The position numbers and the translations under genes were made by a program. Below, one piece after another: positions 6,564 to 12,842 of a DNA stretch of 48,681 bases. A model generated the notes under the pieces. It did no database searches. It was given only the letters and a program-made list of their open reading frames with translations, and was not told the DNA's origin. How positions within the stretch are numbered: position 1 is the first letter of the stretch; each line of letters starts with the position of its first letter. The stretch is from a virus. The stretch is taken from positions 1 through 48,681 of the IMG/VR virus record IMGVR_UViG_3300010391_000237; one strand, 5' to 3'.

Positions 6564-6944
6564 TCAGAAGGGTAAATCCTCTGCTTTTATCCTTTCTACT
6601 TCAAATACCTCCTTGGCTACTTCTACTGTGGTCTTTGGCACTACTGGCTGTGGTTTAGCACCGAATACAGCCTGTTCAAGTTTAGCTACACGTTCAGCCA
6701 ATAAATCGACTGGCTTAGGCAATACGAAGTTCACAAAGTCTCCTTTCTTTTCAAAATCCAGTTCCATAGTTTCTCCTTTCTGCCACTCAAGTGCAGGGTT
6801 TCCCTCTTGTACAAACCCAGAGGCTCGTTGCTCTGTACCGTCTGGCTTGTTAAAGTATATACTCACCATAGGTGTTTTATACTTCTTACCGTCTTTTGAT
6901 TCACGGTTGACGTAAATCTTATTTAAAGTTACTGTTCTTTTCAT
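6564..6944 (-). CDS. Single-stranded DNA-binding-like protein
   Basis: A 126-residue protein with a beta-rich OB-fold-like N-terminal part (MKRTVTLNKIYVNRESKDGK, TPMVSIYFNKPDGTEQ, FVNFVLPKPVDLL), a short helix and a Pro/Val linker. It ends KAEDLPF, matching the acidic DDIPF-type tail through which SSBs recruit partner proteins. It would coat single-stranded DNA at the fork. It has its own promoter at 6,970-6,997 and is followed by the nuclease gene. The tail is the strongest evidence; the fold is inferred. Confidence 0.75.
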   Translation of the reverse strand: MKRTVTLNKIYVNRESKDGKKYKTPMVSIYFNKPDGTEQRASGFVQEGNPALEWQKGETMELDFEKKGDFVNFVLPKPVDLLAERVAKLEQAVFGAKPQPVVPKTTVEVAKEVFEVERIKAEDLPF

Positions 6945-6969
6945 AATATTTTGGTTAAATTGTAATTAA

Positions 6970-6997
6970 ATTATATAGTAATGGTTTTGAAAGTCAA
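6970..6997 (-). promoter_or_regulatory. Sigma70-like promoter for the SSB-like gene
   Basis: Minus strand TTGACT (6997-6992), 16-bp spacer, perfect TATAAT (6975-6970). Predicted leader about 20 nt, containing TTAACCAAAA before the ATG. Confidence 0.8.
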
Positions 6998-7044
6998 TAT
7001 CATTTTCTAAATTTCACTTGACAAAACTTGGGACAAGTCCCTAA

Positions 7045-7197
7045 TTACTTAATCCAGTCCCAAGATGGGTGTTTTCTATCATTCATCATATCTCTGGCGA
7101 GACGTTTAAAGGCTTCGTAGTCTCTGGTGATTCTGCTGTCTTCCATTTCCATAAGCCTAAGCATTATCTGTTCCTGAGCGAGATTTTTATAATACAT
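7045..7197 (-). CDS. Small helical protein (50 aa)
   Basis: The frame starts MYYKNLAQEQIMLRLMEMED and ends KHPSWDWIK. It is charged and helical, with an in-line start eleven bases after the stop of the next upstream gene. Its stop lies just before GGGACTTGTCCC, a perfect 12-base palindrome at 7,031-7,042 that may act as an operator or weak terminator. Family not recognised. Confidence 0.6.
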   Translation of the reverse strand: MYYKNLAQEQIMLRLMEMEDSRITRDYEAFKRLARDMMNDRKHPSWDWIK

Positions 7198-7207
7198 ATT
7201 TTAAGAA

Positions 7208-7441
7208 TTAAAATTCTTTTACTTGTTGGGTTAAATCTCTGTCTTTTTGTGCTTCCTCGGCGCAGTCCTCACAGCAGTATTTCATCTCGTTGGTAGGCTC
7301 GAAACATCGAATACATAGATAGCTCTCCATAGCCCTCTCGATAGAACCTAGTTCCGCTATGGCTGAATCTATATCTGGAGCGGAGGCGGTGAACACCTGT
7401 TCACCAGTTGTGGTGTTTAAGACCTTTATTTCGATAAGCAT
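7208..7441 (-). CDS. Small zinc-finger-like protein
   Basis: A 77-residue protein with a beta-rich first half (MLIEIKVLNTTTGEQVFTAS) and a Cys cluster, CIRCFEPTNEMKYCCEDCAEE, spaced like a Zn-binding knuckle (CxxC...CCxxC). The start codon lies inside the end of the preceding zinc-ribbon gene, so the two are translationally coupled. Function unknown. Confidence 0.7.
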   Translation of the reverse strand: MLIEIKVLNTTTGEQVFTASAPDIDSAIAELGSIERAMESYLCIRCFEPTNEMKYCCEDCAEEAQKDRDLTQQVKEF

Positions 7442-7602
7442 TTTTTGGGTGGGTTAATTTTTAAATATAAATTTACAAGGTCTTTATTTGAATAATATTC
7501 TAACATCATTATCGGACAGGCGGAGCAACTCCAGACGTGTGTTCCGTTTACTTTCTTATAGTCCATATCCATATCGCAACAGGGGCAAAGTAGTTTTTTC
7601 AT
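7426..7602 (-). CDS. Zinc-ribbon small protein (58 aa)
   Basis: The frame begins MKKLLCPCCDMDMDYKKVNG and continues THVWSCSACPIMMLEYY. Two Cys pairs (CPCC and CSAC) 18-20 residues apart make a typical zinc ribbon. It starts five bases after the upstream gene and overlaps the next one by 16 bases. Probably a nucleic-acid or protein-binding adaptor, but this is a guess. Confidence 0.65.
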   Translation of the reverse strand: MKKLLCPCCDMDMDYKKVNGTHVWSCSACPIMMLEYYSNKDLVNLYLKINPPKKCLSK

Positions 7603-7606
7603 ATTT

Positions 7607-7903
7607 TTAATTTAGGTTATATAAATTATGTTTTATTTCTTTCAGCCCTTTTGATAGTGCTAAGTTCATTATTTTGTTTTTAGGCTCTCCCGTTACCATT
7701 GAAGTATGTTCTAATTTTTCTAATGTAACTGGGTTTATAAACTTTATTTCGGTTGCTCCTTTCGCATAAGCCACCGCCTCGGACTCTCTCTGACTGGCAT
7801 AGATACATTTCCCGTTATATTCCACCCTGAACCAAGCTACAGAATAATGCTCACCTATCATTATTATATCAAAGTCTCCGACAGTTTGCAATAGATTTTT
7901 CAT
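7607..7903 (-). CDS. Hypothetical protein
   Basis: A 98-residue protein with alternating strands and helices: VGDFDIIMIGEHYSVAWFRV, a possible Gly-containing turn, then ASQRESEAVAYAKGATEIKF. No family recognised. It overlaps the upstream SVWD-repeat gene by four bases (ATGA type). Confidence 0.7.
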   Translation of the reverse strand: MKNLLQTVGDFDIIMIGEHYSVAWFRVEYNGKCIYASQRESEAVAYAKGATEIKFINPVTLEKLEHTSMVTGEPKNKIMNLALSKGLKEIKHNLYNLN

Positions 7904-8673
7904 TTACATTGTTCAATTAAATCCTTTTTAGTTCCCTCCCACAACACATTGGCTCTTTTACCACCATGCAATCTCAATATATTACCGTCAAAACTTGAGA
8001 CTAGCCCCATATCCCATAACTTTACTGCGTCTGCGAATGGATAACCTTTATGTTTAAACTTTACATATTCCCATTTTTTTAATTTTACCATTGAACCTAT
8101 GTATGCCCCGACAGAAGCCCTGACAGAATCCCAGACAGAAGCCCAGACAGAATCCCTGACAGAATCCCAGACAGAAGCCCTGACAGAATACCAGACAGAA
8201 TCCCAGACAGAAGCCCCGACAGAATCCCAGACAGAAGCCCAGACAGAAGCCCTGACAGAATCCCTGACAGAAACCCAATGTAATAATACCTTTAAGTGCT
8301 TTTTGTTAATTTTAGGCGGTTTTATTTTAAAGGGATGTGTGGGGTTTAGTATCTGTTTTAAGTCCAGCAAAGAATATACCTGTTTTTTCCACTTATTAAA
8401 TTCTGCCCAGCATAATTCTTCGTGCTTAGGTGAAAACCACTCTGGTCTACGTTCCATATCCACTTTGAATATCCACTTATCAGGTTTTAGATAATTTCTA
8501 TTTTCAGGGGTTATTTCTATGCTTGCAAAAGTATTATAAGGCGGGTCTTTATCGTCTTTAAGCTCTTTATCCTTTTTTAAGAATAATTTAATAATATCGG
8601 AATGGGAATCTAACCCAGCTTCCCAGTATACCCTTTTTGATTTGGTTATTAAACATGAAAATGCTTTGCACAT
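7900..8673 (-). CDS. SVW(D/A) tetrapeptide-repeat protein
   Basis: A 257-residue protein. Residues 1-130 are an ordinary mixed domain rich in Trp and Lys (KPDKWIFKVDMERRPEWF). Residues about 133-189 are a run of tetrapeptides SV-[WRGS]-[DAY]. The C-terminal 65 residues form another globular segment (YPFADAVKLWDMGLVSSFDG, RLHGGKRANVLWEG). Similar SVWDSV-type runs occur in phage proteins of unknown function. The repeat probably forms a regular solenoid or helix, and its number is expected to vary by slippage because the DNA is a 12-bp tandem array. It overlaps the next gene and is preceded by a small secreted protein gene. Confidence 0.8.
   Translation of the reverse strand: MCKAFSCLITKSKRVYWEAGLDSHSDIIKLFLKKDKELKDDKDPPYNTFASIEITPENRNYLKPDKWIFKVDMERRPEWFSPKHEELCWAEFNKWKKQVYSLLDLKQILNPTHPFKIKPPKINKKHLKVLLHWVSVRDSVRASVWASVWDSVGASVWDSVWYSVRASVWDSVRDSVWASVWDSVRASVGAYIGSMVKLKKWEYVKFKHKGYPFADAVKLWDMGLVSSFDGNILRLHGGKRANVLWEGTKKDLIEQCK
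8106..8273 (-). repeat. 12-bp coding tandem repeat, 14 units
   Basis: Fourteen consecutive 12-bp units of the form CCCxGACAGAAx (plus strand) encode the SVWD tetrapeptides. Variation is mostly at two positions, and all three plus frames stay open across it, creating spurious ORFs. Confidence 0.92.
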
Positions 8674-8684
8674 AATGGTTGGGG

Positions 8685-8897
8685 TTAAAGTCCTGAATTA
8701 AGTAAATAACATTCATTACCCTTATACAGAGCCTCGTAGCAGTAGTCGTGTATAGCTTCACAGTTCTTGCTAGGGTTTTCACGGCACAATAAGCCGACCT
8801 GTATGGCTATACCTGTTTTGCTGACTGGCTGATAATATACGGCTAATGAAAATATAATTACGCCGATTATTATTGCTATTGGTTTAATATGTTTCAT
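8685..8897 (-). CDS. Small exported or membrane-anchored Cys-containing protein
   Basis: A 70-residue protein with a basic start (MKHIKP) and a hydrophobic segment IAIIIGVIIFSLAVYY (residues 7-22), then an extracytoplasmic part with four Cys residues (LLCRENPSKNCEAIHDYCYEA, GNECYLL) that could form disulphides. The start overlaps the preceding stop as ATGA. It may act in the cell envelope; nothing more can be said. Confidence 0.7.
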   Translation of the reverse strand: MKHIKPIAIIIGVIIFSLAVYYQPVSKTGIAIQVGLLCRENPSKNCEAIHDYCYEALYKGNECYLLNSGL

Positions 8898-9163
8898 TTT
8901 TGGTTGATTATTGATAAAACTGTTGACTTAGGTAAATACGTTATTTTAAGGCAAGTAGTAGAATAATCTCCTACTCCTCCGCACTGCTCGCCGAAAGTAA
9001 GCTGATATAAAGCGATAAAGTCATGCGGGGGTTCACCTTTAACGAGTTTCAGATTTTTGACTAAAGTAAATCCTCCATTAATATTTTTTAGTCCTTTAGA
9101 GTGAAGTTGTTGCCACTCTAACCAATCTGTTAGTTTAGCTTTCTGTTCTTTTGTGAGTTTCAT
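8894..9163 (-). CDS. Hypothetical protein
   Basis: An 89-residue basic protein starting with a helix (MKLTKEQKAKLTDWLEWQQL), followed by a beta-rich section (GGFTLVKNLKLVKGEPP, CLKITYLPKSTVLSI). No recognised motif. Coupled to the next gene through an ATGA overlap. Confidence 0.7.
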   Translation of the reverse strand: MKLTKEQKAKLTDWLEWQQLHSKGLKNINGGFTLVKNLKLVKGEPPHDFIALYQLTFGEQCGGVGDYSTTCLKITYLPKSTVLSIINQK

Positions 9164-9210
9164 AGTATTAAAATTAAGAAATAAAGTTGTTGTCGGATTT
9201 TCCGACAGTT

Positions 9211-9444
9211 TTAATCCTCCTCTGTAAATTTGTTGCCAGCTTCATCATCACAAGACCAGATTTCGCAGTCATAATTTTCACTGATATACTCCTTAGCACG
9301 TTCTGTATTATCAGCCTCAAAACTATCAAAGCACTCTATTTCCTGTGTACCTCCGAAATAAGAACCTGTTATTTTTGAGCCGATAGGGTATAAACTCATA
9401 TCAGGGTCGCTGGAAAATTCCAGCCAGTGTAAAGTGTATTTCAT
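9211..9444 (-). CDS. Hypothetical acidic protein
   Basis: A 77-residue acidic protein (MKYTLHWLEFSSDPDMSLYP; ERAKEYISENYDCEIWSCDD). Family unknown. It has a dedicated promoter (9,546-9,574) and a roughly 100-nt leader containing a strong three-helix hairpin (9,487-9,533), suggesting post-transcriptional control. Confidence 0.75.
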   Translation of the reverse strand: MKYTLHWLEFSSDPDMSLYPIGSKITGSYFGGTQEIECFDSFEADNTERAKEYISENYDCEIWSCDDEAGNKFTEED

Positions 9445-9486
9445 ATTTATGTGGGTTAAATAATATTGTCTTAGGAACTTGTCGTA

Positions 9487-9533
9487 GTGATTAGCGTAAC
9501 GAATTAATGCCTATTGGCTATCGTTGTAATCAC
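9487..9533 (-). promoter_or_regulatory. Stable hairpin in the leader of the 77-residue gene
   Basis: Nested helices: GTGATTA/TAATCAC, then AACGA/TCGTT, then GCC/GGC closing an AATA loop, all within 47 bases. It lies between the promoter and the start codon. Confidence 0.6.
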
Positions 9534-9545
9534 GCTGACAGAACC

Positions 9546-9574
9546 ATTATAACATACCAGAAAATAAAAAGCAA
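9546..9574 (-). promoter_or_regulatory. Sigma70-like promoter with extended -10
   Basis: Minus strand TTGCTT (9574-9569), 17-bp spacer ending TATGT, TATAAT (9551-9546). The motif TATGTTATAAT recurs at several other sites in the genome. Confidence 0.75.
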
Positions 9575-9597
9575 GTGACAAATATTTTTATTATGTT

Positions 9598-9795
9598 TTA
9601 ATTTATAAATTCATCTTCTATCTCGTATTCAGTTTCTTCTATTAAGTCTAAGCTGACGTTAAATTTGTCGGCTATCTGCTGGTTATCTAATCCTAATGCA
9701 CGTTCATTGACGAAGTGGTAACGTAATGAAACAGTATTAGGTGATACTGGTGCGTTGGTATTTATTAAGGCTTGCGCCTGTTCCTGTAAAATCAT
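9598..9795 (-). CDS. Small helix-turn-helix-like protein
   Basis: A 65-residue protein whose C-terminal half, LGLDNQQIADKFNVSLDLIEE, has the helix-turn-helix spacing seen in small DNA-binding proteins. The first half is a helix (MILQEQAQALINT). It may be a regulator of the leftward block. It sits directly after the HNH endonuclease gene, which itself ends with a similar element. Confidence 0.65.
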   Translation of the reverse strand: MILQEQAQALINTNAPVSPNTVSLRYHFVNERALGLDNQQIADKFNVSLDLIEETEYEIEDEFIN

Positions 9796-9817
9796 GGTGA
9801 TAAAATTAAAAAATAAA

Positions 9818-10315
9818 TTATTTTAAATGCCCCCATCTCTTACCACTTATTATATGTGATATATGGGATAGAGATAAATTAAATTTTTTAGATATTTCCC
9901 TCGCATTAAACCTGACCCCCATTATTTTTATTTCACTAGCCTGTTCTTCTGTTATTTTAGCATTTGGGTGTGATTCCCCTATGGGTCGTGATTTTAACCC
10001 AGTTCTATATGCGTGTTTGCAATTTTCGCTCTGTGTACACCATTCTAAATTAATAGCTCTATTATCAGTTTTGATACCATTCTTATGATTTACAGTTTGT
10101 AATTTATTTGGCAAAAAATATTCCGCCACTAACCTGTGTATACGATAAGATTTAATATTACCTTTATATTGTAATAATATACAAAAATATCCGCATTTAC
10201 AAGGAGATGGTATTCTAATCCTTTCTTTACCAAAGTGTAAACTTTTAAGTCTACCTAAGTTACTTATTTTGTATACCCCCTTATATCCGTTTATATCTTT
10301 CCATTCCTCTTTCAT
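9818..10315 (-). CDS. HNH homing endonuclease (NUMOD4 + HNH_3 type)
   Basis: The N-terminus WKDINGYKGVYKISNLGRLKS is a NUMOD4 DNA-binding motif. The HNH core follows: IHRLVAEYFLPNKLQTVNHKNGIKTDNRAINLEWCTQSEN. The C-terminus KITEEQASEIKIMG...ISKKFNLSLSHISHIISGKRW is a helix-turn-helix that would contact the target site. The 165-residue length is normal. It would cut a specific site in intron- or gene-free alleles and spread by repair. It is free-standing at the head of the leftward block, under the promoter at 10,349-10,377. Confidence 0.92.
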   Translation of the reverse strand: MKEEWKDINGYKGVYKISNLGRLKSLHFGKERIRIPSPCKCGYFCILLQYKGNIKSYRIHRLVAEYFLPNKLQTVNHKNGIKTDNRAINLEWCTQSENCKHAYRTGLKSRPIGESHPNAKITEEQASEIKIMGVRFNAREISKKFNLSLSHISHIISGKRWGHLK

Positions 10316-10348
10316 TTTGGTTTTGGTTAAATAATAATTGACACGAGA

Positions 10349-10377
10349 ATAATACCAAATAATCTAGGGCAAGTCAA
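10349..10377 (-). promoter_or_regulatory. Sigma70-like promoter heading the leftward block
   Basis: Minus strand TTGACT (10377-10372), 17-bp spacer, TATTAT (10354-10349). A TTAACCAAAACCAAA sequence follows and precedes the HNH start. Confidence 0.75.
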
Positions 10378-10446
10378 GAATATTATTTTAAAAACTCTTG
10401 TTATGTTTCATAATTATTATGTAATCGTAATAAAAAATTAACTGAT

Positions 10447-10478
10447 ATTATAACATATTTTAGGATTATTGCAGTACA
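10447..10478. repeat. 32-bp direct repeat, left copy
   Basis: Matches 11,193-11,224 at 30 of 32 positions. On the minus strand it contains TATGTTATAAT. The two copies bracket the 0.7-kb divergence region. Confidence 0.85.
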
Positions 10479-10527
10479 TTTTTTATATATTTTTGAGAGT
10501 TAGCATAGGAATAAGCATGATTTGTGC

Positions 10528-10556
10528 TTGACTTTTAAATGTATAAGGTTTATTGT
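10528..10556 (+). promoter_or_regulatory. Possible rightward promoter
   Basis: TTGACT (10528-10533), 17-bp spacer, TATTGT (10551-10556), about 18 nt upstream of the following ATG. The -10 is weak. Confidence 0.5.
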
Positions 10557-10580
10557 TAAGTGGGAACAGCAACTATTTTT

Positions 10581-10727
10581 ATGGAAACATTTATTTGTGA
10601 ATACAATAAAGAACATCCTATATGGTATTCGCATAGTAGATGTAAATATAATAATTGGAAAGAAGAAATAAAAGAGGATAAATTCTGTGATTGCAGATAC
10701 GAACCGCCACAATTAAATTTAGTGTAA
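10581..10727 (+). CDS. Small Cys-containing protein (48 aa)
   Basis: The frame begins METFICEYNKEHPIWYSHSR and continues with CKYNNWKEEIKEDKFCDCRY. Cys residues at C6, C21 and CDC could bind a metal. It is preceded by a promoter-like sequence and is the only plausible gene in the divergence region. The opposite-strand ORF over the same bases is low-complexity hydrophobic and rejected. Confidence 0.5.
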   Translation: METFICEYNKEHPIWYSHSRCKYNNWKEEIKEDKFCDCRYEPPQLNLV

Positions 10728-11192
10728 CAAATTTGAAGCTGTTATGTATACATATATAGAAGGACTATACTTTTATTTTCCAATTAAACTAAATACTGAG
10801 GGCAGGGCAGACAGGCATAAACTACCAATCCCCCCTCGGAAGCCAATCGTAAGGCGGTAGTGAAAAAGCGACAGGACGTATAATCGGGAAGAGCTTTTAC
10901 TGATATAGACGTTAAATCTGATAACCTTTTGCGTTTATATATTACCCCTACCTGCATTAACGCAGTAGTAGGTGAGAGTTAAGGTTAATTAGCTACGGGA
11001 GAGACATCCCTATAAGAGCAATAGATAAGTGTCTTTGGAATACTCCTCAGGCTTTTAGCTCCCTCGTGTCTCGGGAAGAGCAAAAGGGCTAATATAAAGA
11101 TAAAAAGATAAACTATTTTCGAGCCTTTTGCGAGAAAATAACGAGCGGGAGCGAGTTTGTAAGAAAGAGTTTAGAAAGAGTTAGTAGCCCTG
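10728..11192. ncRNA. Non-coding structured region between direct repeats (candidate RNA or origin)
   Basis: About 465 bases without a credible gene. Helices visible include ACTACC/GGTAGT with inner GCC/GGC near 10,827-10,861; CCTACCTGC/GCAGTAGTAGG near 10,949-10,973; GGGA/TCCC near 10,997-11,012; and a long imperfect hairpin GGCTTTTAGCTCCC against GGGAAGAGCAAAAGGGC near 11,050-11,092. The 11-mer TCGGGAAGAGC occurs twice (10,883 and 11,073 areas). GC content is higher than in the flanks. It lies where leftward and rightward transcription diverge, a usual place for a replication origin or an early regulatory RNA. No known RNA family was recognised. Confidence 0.4.
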
Positions 11193-11224
11193 ATTATAAC
11201 ATATTTTAGAATTATAGCAGTACA
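11193..11224. repeat. 32-bp direct repeat, right copy
   Basis: Differs from 10,447-10,478 at two positions. On the minus strand it contains two -10-like boxes (TGCTATAAT and TGTTATAAT), so it may start leftward transcription through the structured region. Confidence 0.85.
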
Positions 11225-11251
11225 AAATCACCTCTGTCTTGGTTCACCCCC

Positions 11252-11281
11252 TTGACAAGAAAACCATGAGTATGCTATTAT
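11252..11281 (+). promoter_or_regulatory. Sigma70-like rightward promoter
   Basis: Perfect TTGACA (11252-11257), 18-bp spacer ending TATGC (extended -10), TATTAT (11276-11281). It drives the small-gene and replication cluster at 11.3-12.5 kb. Confidence 0.8.
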
Positions 11282-11282
11282 T

Positions 11283-11300
11283 GTAGTATAGGGGTACTAC
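11283..11300. promoter_or_regulatory. Inverted repeat at the transcription start (operator candidate)
   Basis: GTAGTA and TACTAC are separated by six bases directly over the predicted start site of the 11,252 promoter, two bases before the ATG. This is the position expected for a repressor site. Confidence 0.5.
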
Positions 11301-11302
11301 AA

Positions 11303-11473
11303 ATGAACGAAACAAAAACATATTCGGATTATCTCGAAGTTGAGGTACAGAAAGAAAGAATGACACCGCAGGAAGCGAGGTCAATTCTTATACAAAAAGA
11401 ATTACTAAAAGATTCTTGTGTACCCTCTGTATATATAGAGCCAGATAATCACGCCTTCGATCCGATAGATTAA
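11303..11473 (+). CDS. Small acidic protein (56 aa)
   Basis: The frame begins MNETKTYSDYLEVEVQKERM and ends EPDNHAFDPID. It is the first gene after the rightward promoter and starts two bases after the operator-like inverted repeat, so its leader is only about 15 nt. It is acidic and helical in the middle (TPQEARSILIQKELLKDS). Function unknown; an early regulator is plausible from position alone. Confidence 0.65.
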   Translation: MNETKTYSDYLEVEVQKERMTPQEARSILIQKELLKDSCVPSVYIEPDNHAFDPID

Positions 11474-11489
11474 ATCATATTTTACGACT

Positions 11490-11954
11490 ATGGGTAACGA
11501 AAATAAAAACGAAGAAAAAATAGATATGACCCAGAAATTTGACAAAATATGGGGAATGTACCCAAATAAACTAAAGAAGCATTATGCAGGGGTAGAGTGG
11601 TTGCACATGACAGACGAGGAAAGGGATTTGGCAGTAAAGGCAGTACCCAAACATATAGAGAAATGGAGAAAGGATAATACCGAAATGCAGTTTATCCCCC
11701 AGCTTAATAACTGGCTTAACGGTAAGAGGTGGCAAGATGAATTTTCAGAGCAAAAGGCTATGACGCTTGACTACTCAAGGTGGGTTAAGGTGTTGCCAGA
11801 CGGGACAAAGGAATACGACCACAATGGGCTGATAGATTATCTGATTGGACACAGAGAGGATATAGACCCCAGTGTAGCGTTGAACTTACCCTTTATTTCT
11901 CCCTGCGCTGGCGTAGCAAAAAGACATTTAGAAATAATAGGACTTTATGCATAA
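11490..11954 (+). CDS. Replication-protein-like (replisome organiser domain)
   Basis: A 154-residue protein. Residues 16-85 have the pattern 'F..iW..YPnK..K......W..m...er..a...vp.hi..wr....qfiPqlnnWLNGkRWqDE', which matches the conserved C-terminal segment of phage replisome organisers and helicase loaders. Here that segment is at the N-terminus, followed by a roughly 70-residue tail (DYSRWVKVLPDGTKEYDHNG...). A role in recruiting the primase-helicase to the origin is a reasonable inference, since no other loader is visible. The start has no Shine-Dalgarno. Confidence 0.65.
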   Translation: MGNENKNEEKIDMTQKFDKIWGMYPNKLKKHYAGVEWLHMTDEERDLAVKAVPKHIEKWRKDNTEMQFIPQLNNWLNGKRWQDEFSEQKAMTLDYSRWVKVLPDGTKEYDHNGLIDYLIGHREDIDPSVALNLPFISPCAGVAKRHLEIIGLYA

Positions 11955-11957
11955 TTT

Positions 11958-12113
11958 ATGATAAGAGTAATACATGACGGAGCATATACAGATGAAGATG
12001 TGGATAATGCCAGAGAATTTCTAAAATATTGGTATGGTAAAACGCCTACTGATTTAAGAAATTGTGCACTAGAAGCCAAAAGAATTTTAGAGTTAAGAAA
12101 AGGTAAACTTTAA
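11958..12113 (+). CDS. Small hypothetical protein (51 aa)
   Basis: The frame starts MIRVIHDGAYTDEDVDNARE and ends ILELRKGKL. It lies three bases after the previous stop. Charged, helical, no recognised family. Tight spacing supports it. Confidence 0.6.
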   Translation: MIRVIHDGAYTDEDVDNAREFLKYWYGKTPTDLRNCALEAKRILELRKGKL

Positions 12114-12116
12114 TTT

Positions 12117-12194
12117 ATGCCAATTCAAATAAACTTTGATGAGGGGGTAAACGAACTCGATATAAATGAGGCTATTATGTTTTGCACCAAATGA
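12117..12194 (+). CDS. Possible 25-aa peptide
   Basis: MPIQINFDEGVNELDINEAI then MFCTK. Its stop TGA overlaps the next ATG (ATGA), which is the main reason for including it. Confidence 0.4.
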   Translation: MPIQINFDEGVNELDINEAIMFCTK

Positions 12195-12334
12195 AATTTC
12201 AGAATCGCCGTCAGATGCACGACGAATTAGTAAGAGAGGCAAGGCAAGTCAAATTACTAAACAAAGTTGAAAACGGATTTCCTACAATAAGAAACGCAGT
12301 TGAACTACGTTCTATAGAAAAAAATGCAAAATAA
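12191..12334 (+). CDS. Small basic protein (47 aa)
   Basis: The frame starts MKFQNRRQMHDELVREARQV and ends NAVELRSIEKNAK. Highly basic and helical, so nucleic-acid binding is possible. It is coupled at both ends: ATGA overlap upstream, and the next gene starts 11 bases before its stop. Confidence 0.55.
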   Translation: MKFQNRRQMHDELVREARQVKLLNKVENGFPTIRNAVELRSIEKNAK

Positions 12335-12524
12335 ATGTTCAAAATGCGGTAAAAATAGTGGGAGGTACATTATGTGCGCCCCCTGCGAAGCTAGTTGCAC
12401 CACCAAAGTTGCACCCGAAAAATTGCACCCCAAAAAGCAAAGTTGCATTGATATTCCAGATGTATTCATAGCGAATGTGCCTGAAATGCCAAAGCGAAGC
12501 GTCGCTAAACGAAAAACAAAATAG
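12324..12524 (+). CDS. Small zinc-finger protein
   Basis: A 66-residue protein with CSKCGKNSGRYIMCAPC, a CxxC(n)CxxC zinc knuckle, then a basic tail ending KRSVAKRKTK. Probably binds nucleic acid. It is the last gene of the short rightward cluster before the regulatory region at 12.5-12.8 kb. Confidence 0.7.
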   Translation: MQNKCSKCGKNSGRYIMCAPCEASCTTKVAPEKLHPKKQSCIDIPDVFIANVPEMPKRSVAKRKTK

Positions 12525-12842
12525 CTCTTTTAAATCATCACTTTTATACCCAAAACACCCAGCGAAGTAGTTTTCTAAAGTAGTTTTCTAAAACGTCATT
12601 TCGTGTAGGTAAACAAAAGTTCACCAAATGGTGAACATACGTTCACTTGCTAAAAAGTACCCGTTTTAAGCGATTTAAGCCACGCGATATGCGTCAGGCT
12701 ACCTAGATACCCCTTTTGATTATTTTTGTCTTAAATCGCCTAAAAAGGGGCTCTGCGTCGATTCTGGTATCAAACAACCAACCCACTTTTGACCAATTAC
12801 AACATAAATAGACATCGGGAAAGAGAAAAGCCAATTTGTCAA
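12525..12842. promoter_or_regulatory. Non-coding regulatory region with tandem, inverted and interlocked repeats
   Basis: No gene is visible. In order: a 13-bp-period tandem repeat (AAGTAGTTTTCTAAA at 12,565 and 12,578); the perfect inverted repeat GTTCACC-AAAT-GGTGAAC (12,619-12,636) with another GTTCAC at 12,641; GCGATTTAAG (12,670-12,679) complementary to CTTAAATCGC (12,730-12,739); CCCCTTTT (12,710-12,717) complementary to AAAAGGGG (12,743-12,750), the two pairs being interlocked as in a pseudoknot; and the 35-nt primase-leader repeat at 12,755-12,789. It lies between convergent gene sets, so it could hold terminators, an antisense RNA or an origin. Confidence 0.55.
12755..12789 (+). repeat. 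35-nt repeat, non-coding copy
   Basis: Exact match, in inverted orientation, to 4,844-4,878 beside the primase start. Nothing before or after it matches. Confidence 0.9.

Noticed and set aside
8106-8273. Short regular repeats resembling a CRISPR array
   Set aside because: The 12-bp units are contiguous with no spacers and lie inside a gene.
8099-8494. 131-codon plus-strand ORF rich in TEAxTES repeats
   Set aside because: It is the complement of the 12-bp minisatellite in the SVWD-repeat gene; all frames stay open there and its tail is ordinary antisense sequence.
10500-10712. 70-codon minus-strand hydrophobic ORF
   Set aside because: Low-complexity complement of AT-rich DNA; the opposite strand holds a promoter and a better small ORF.
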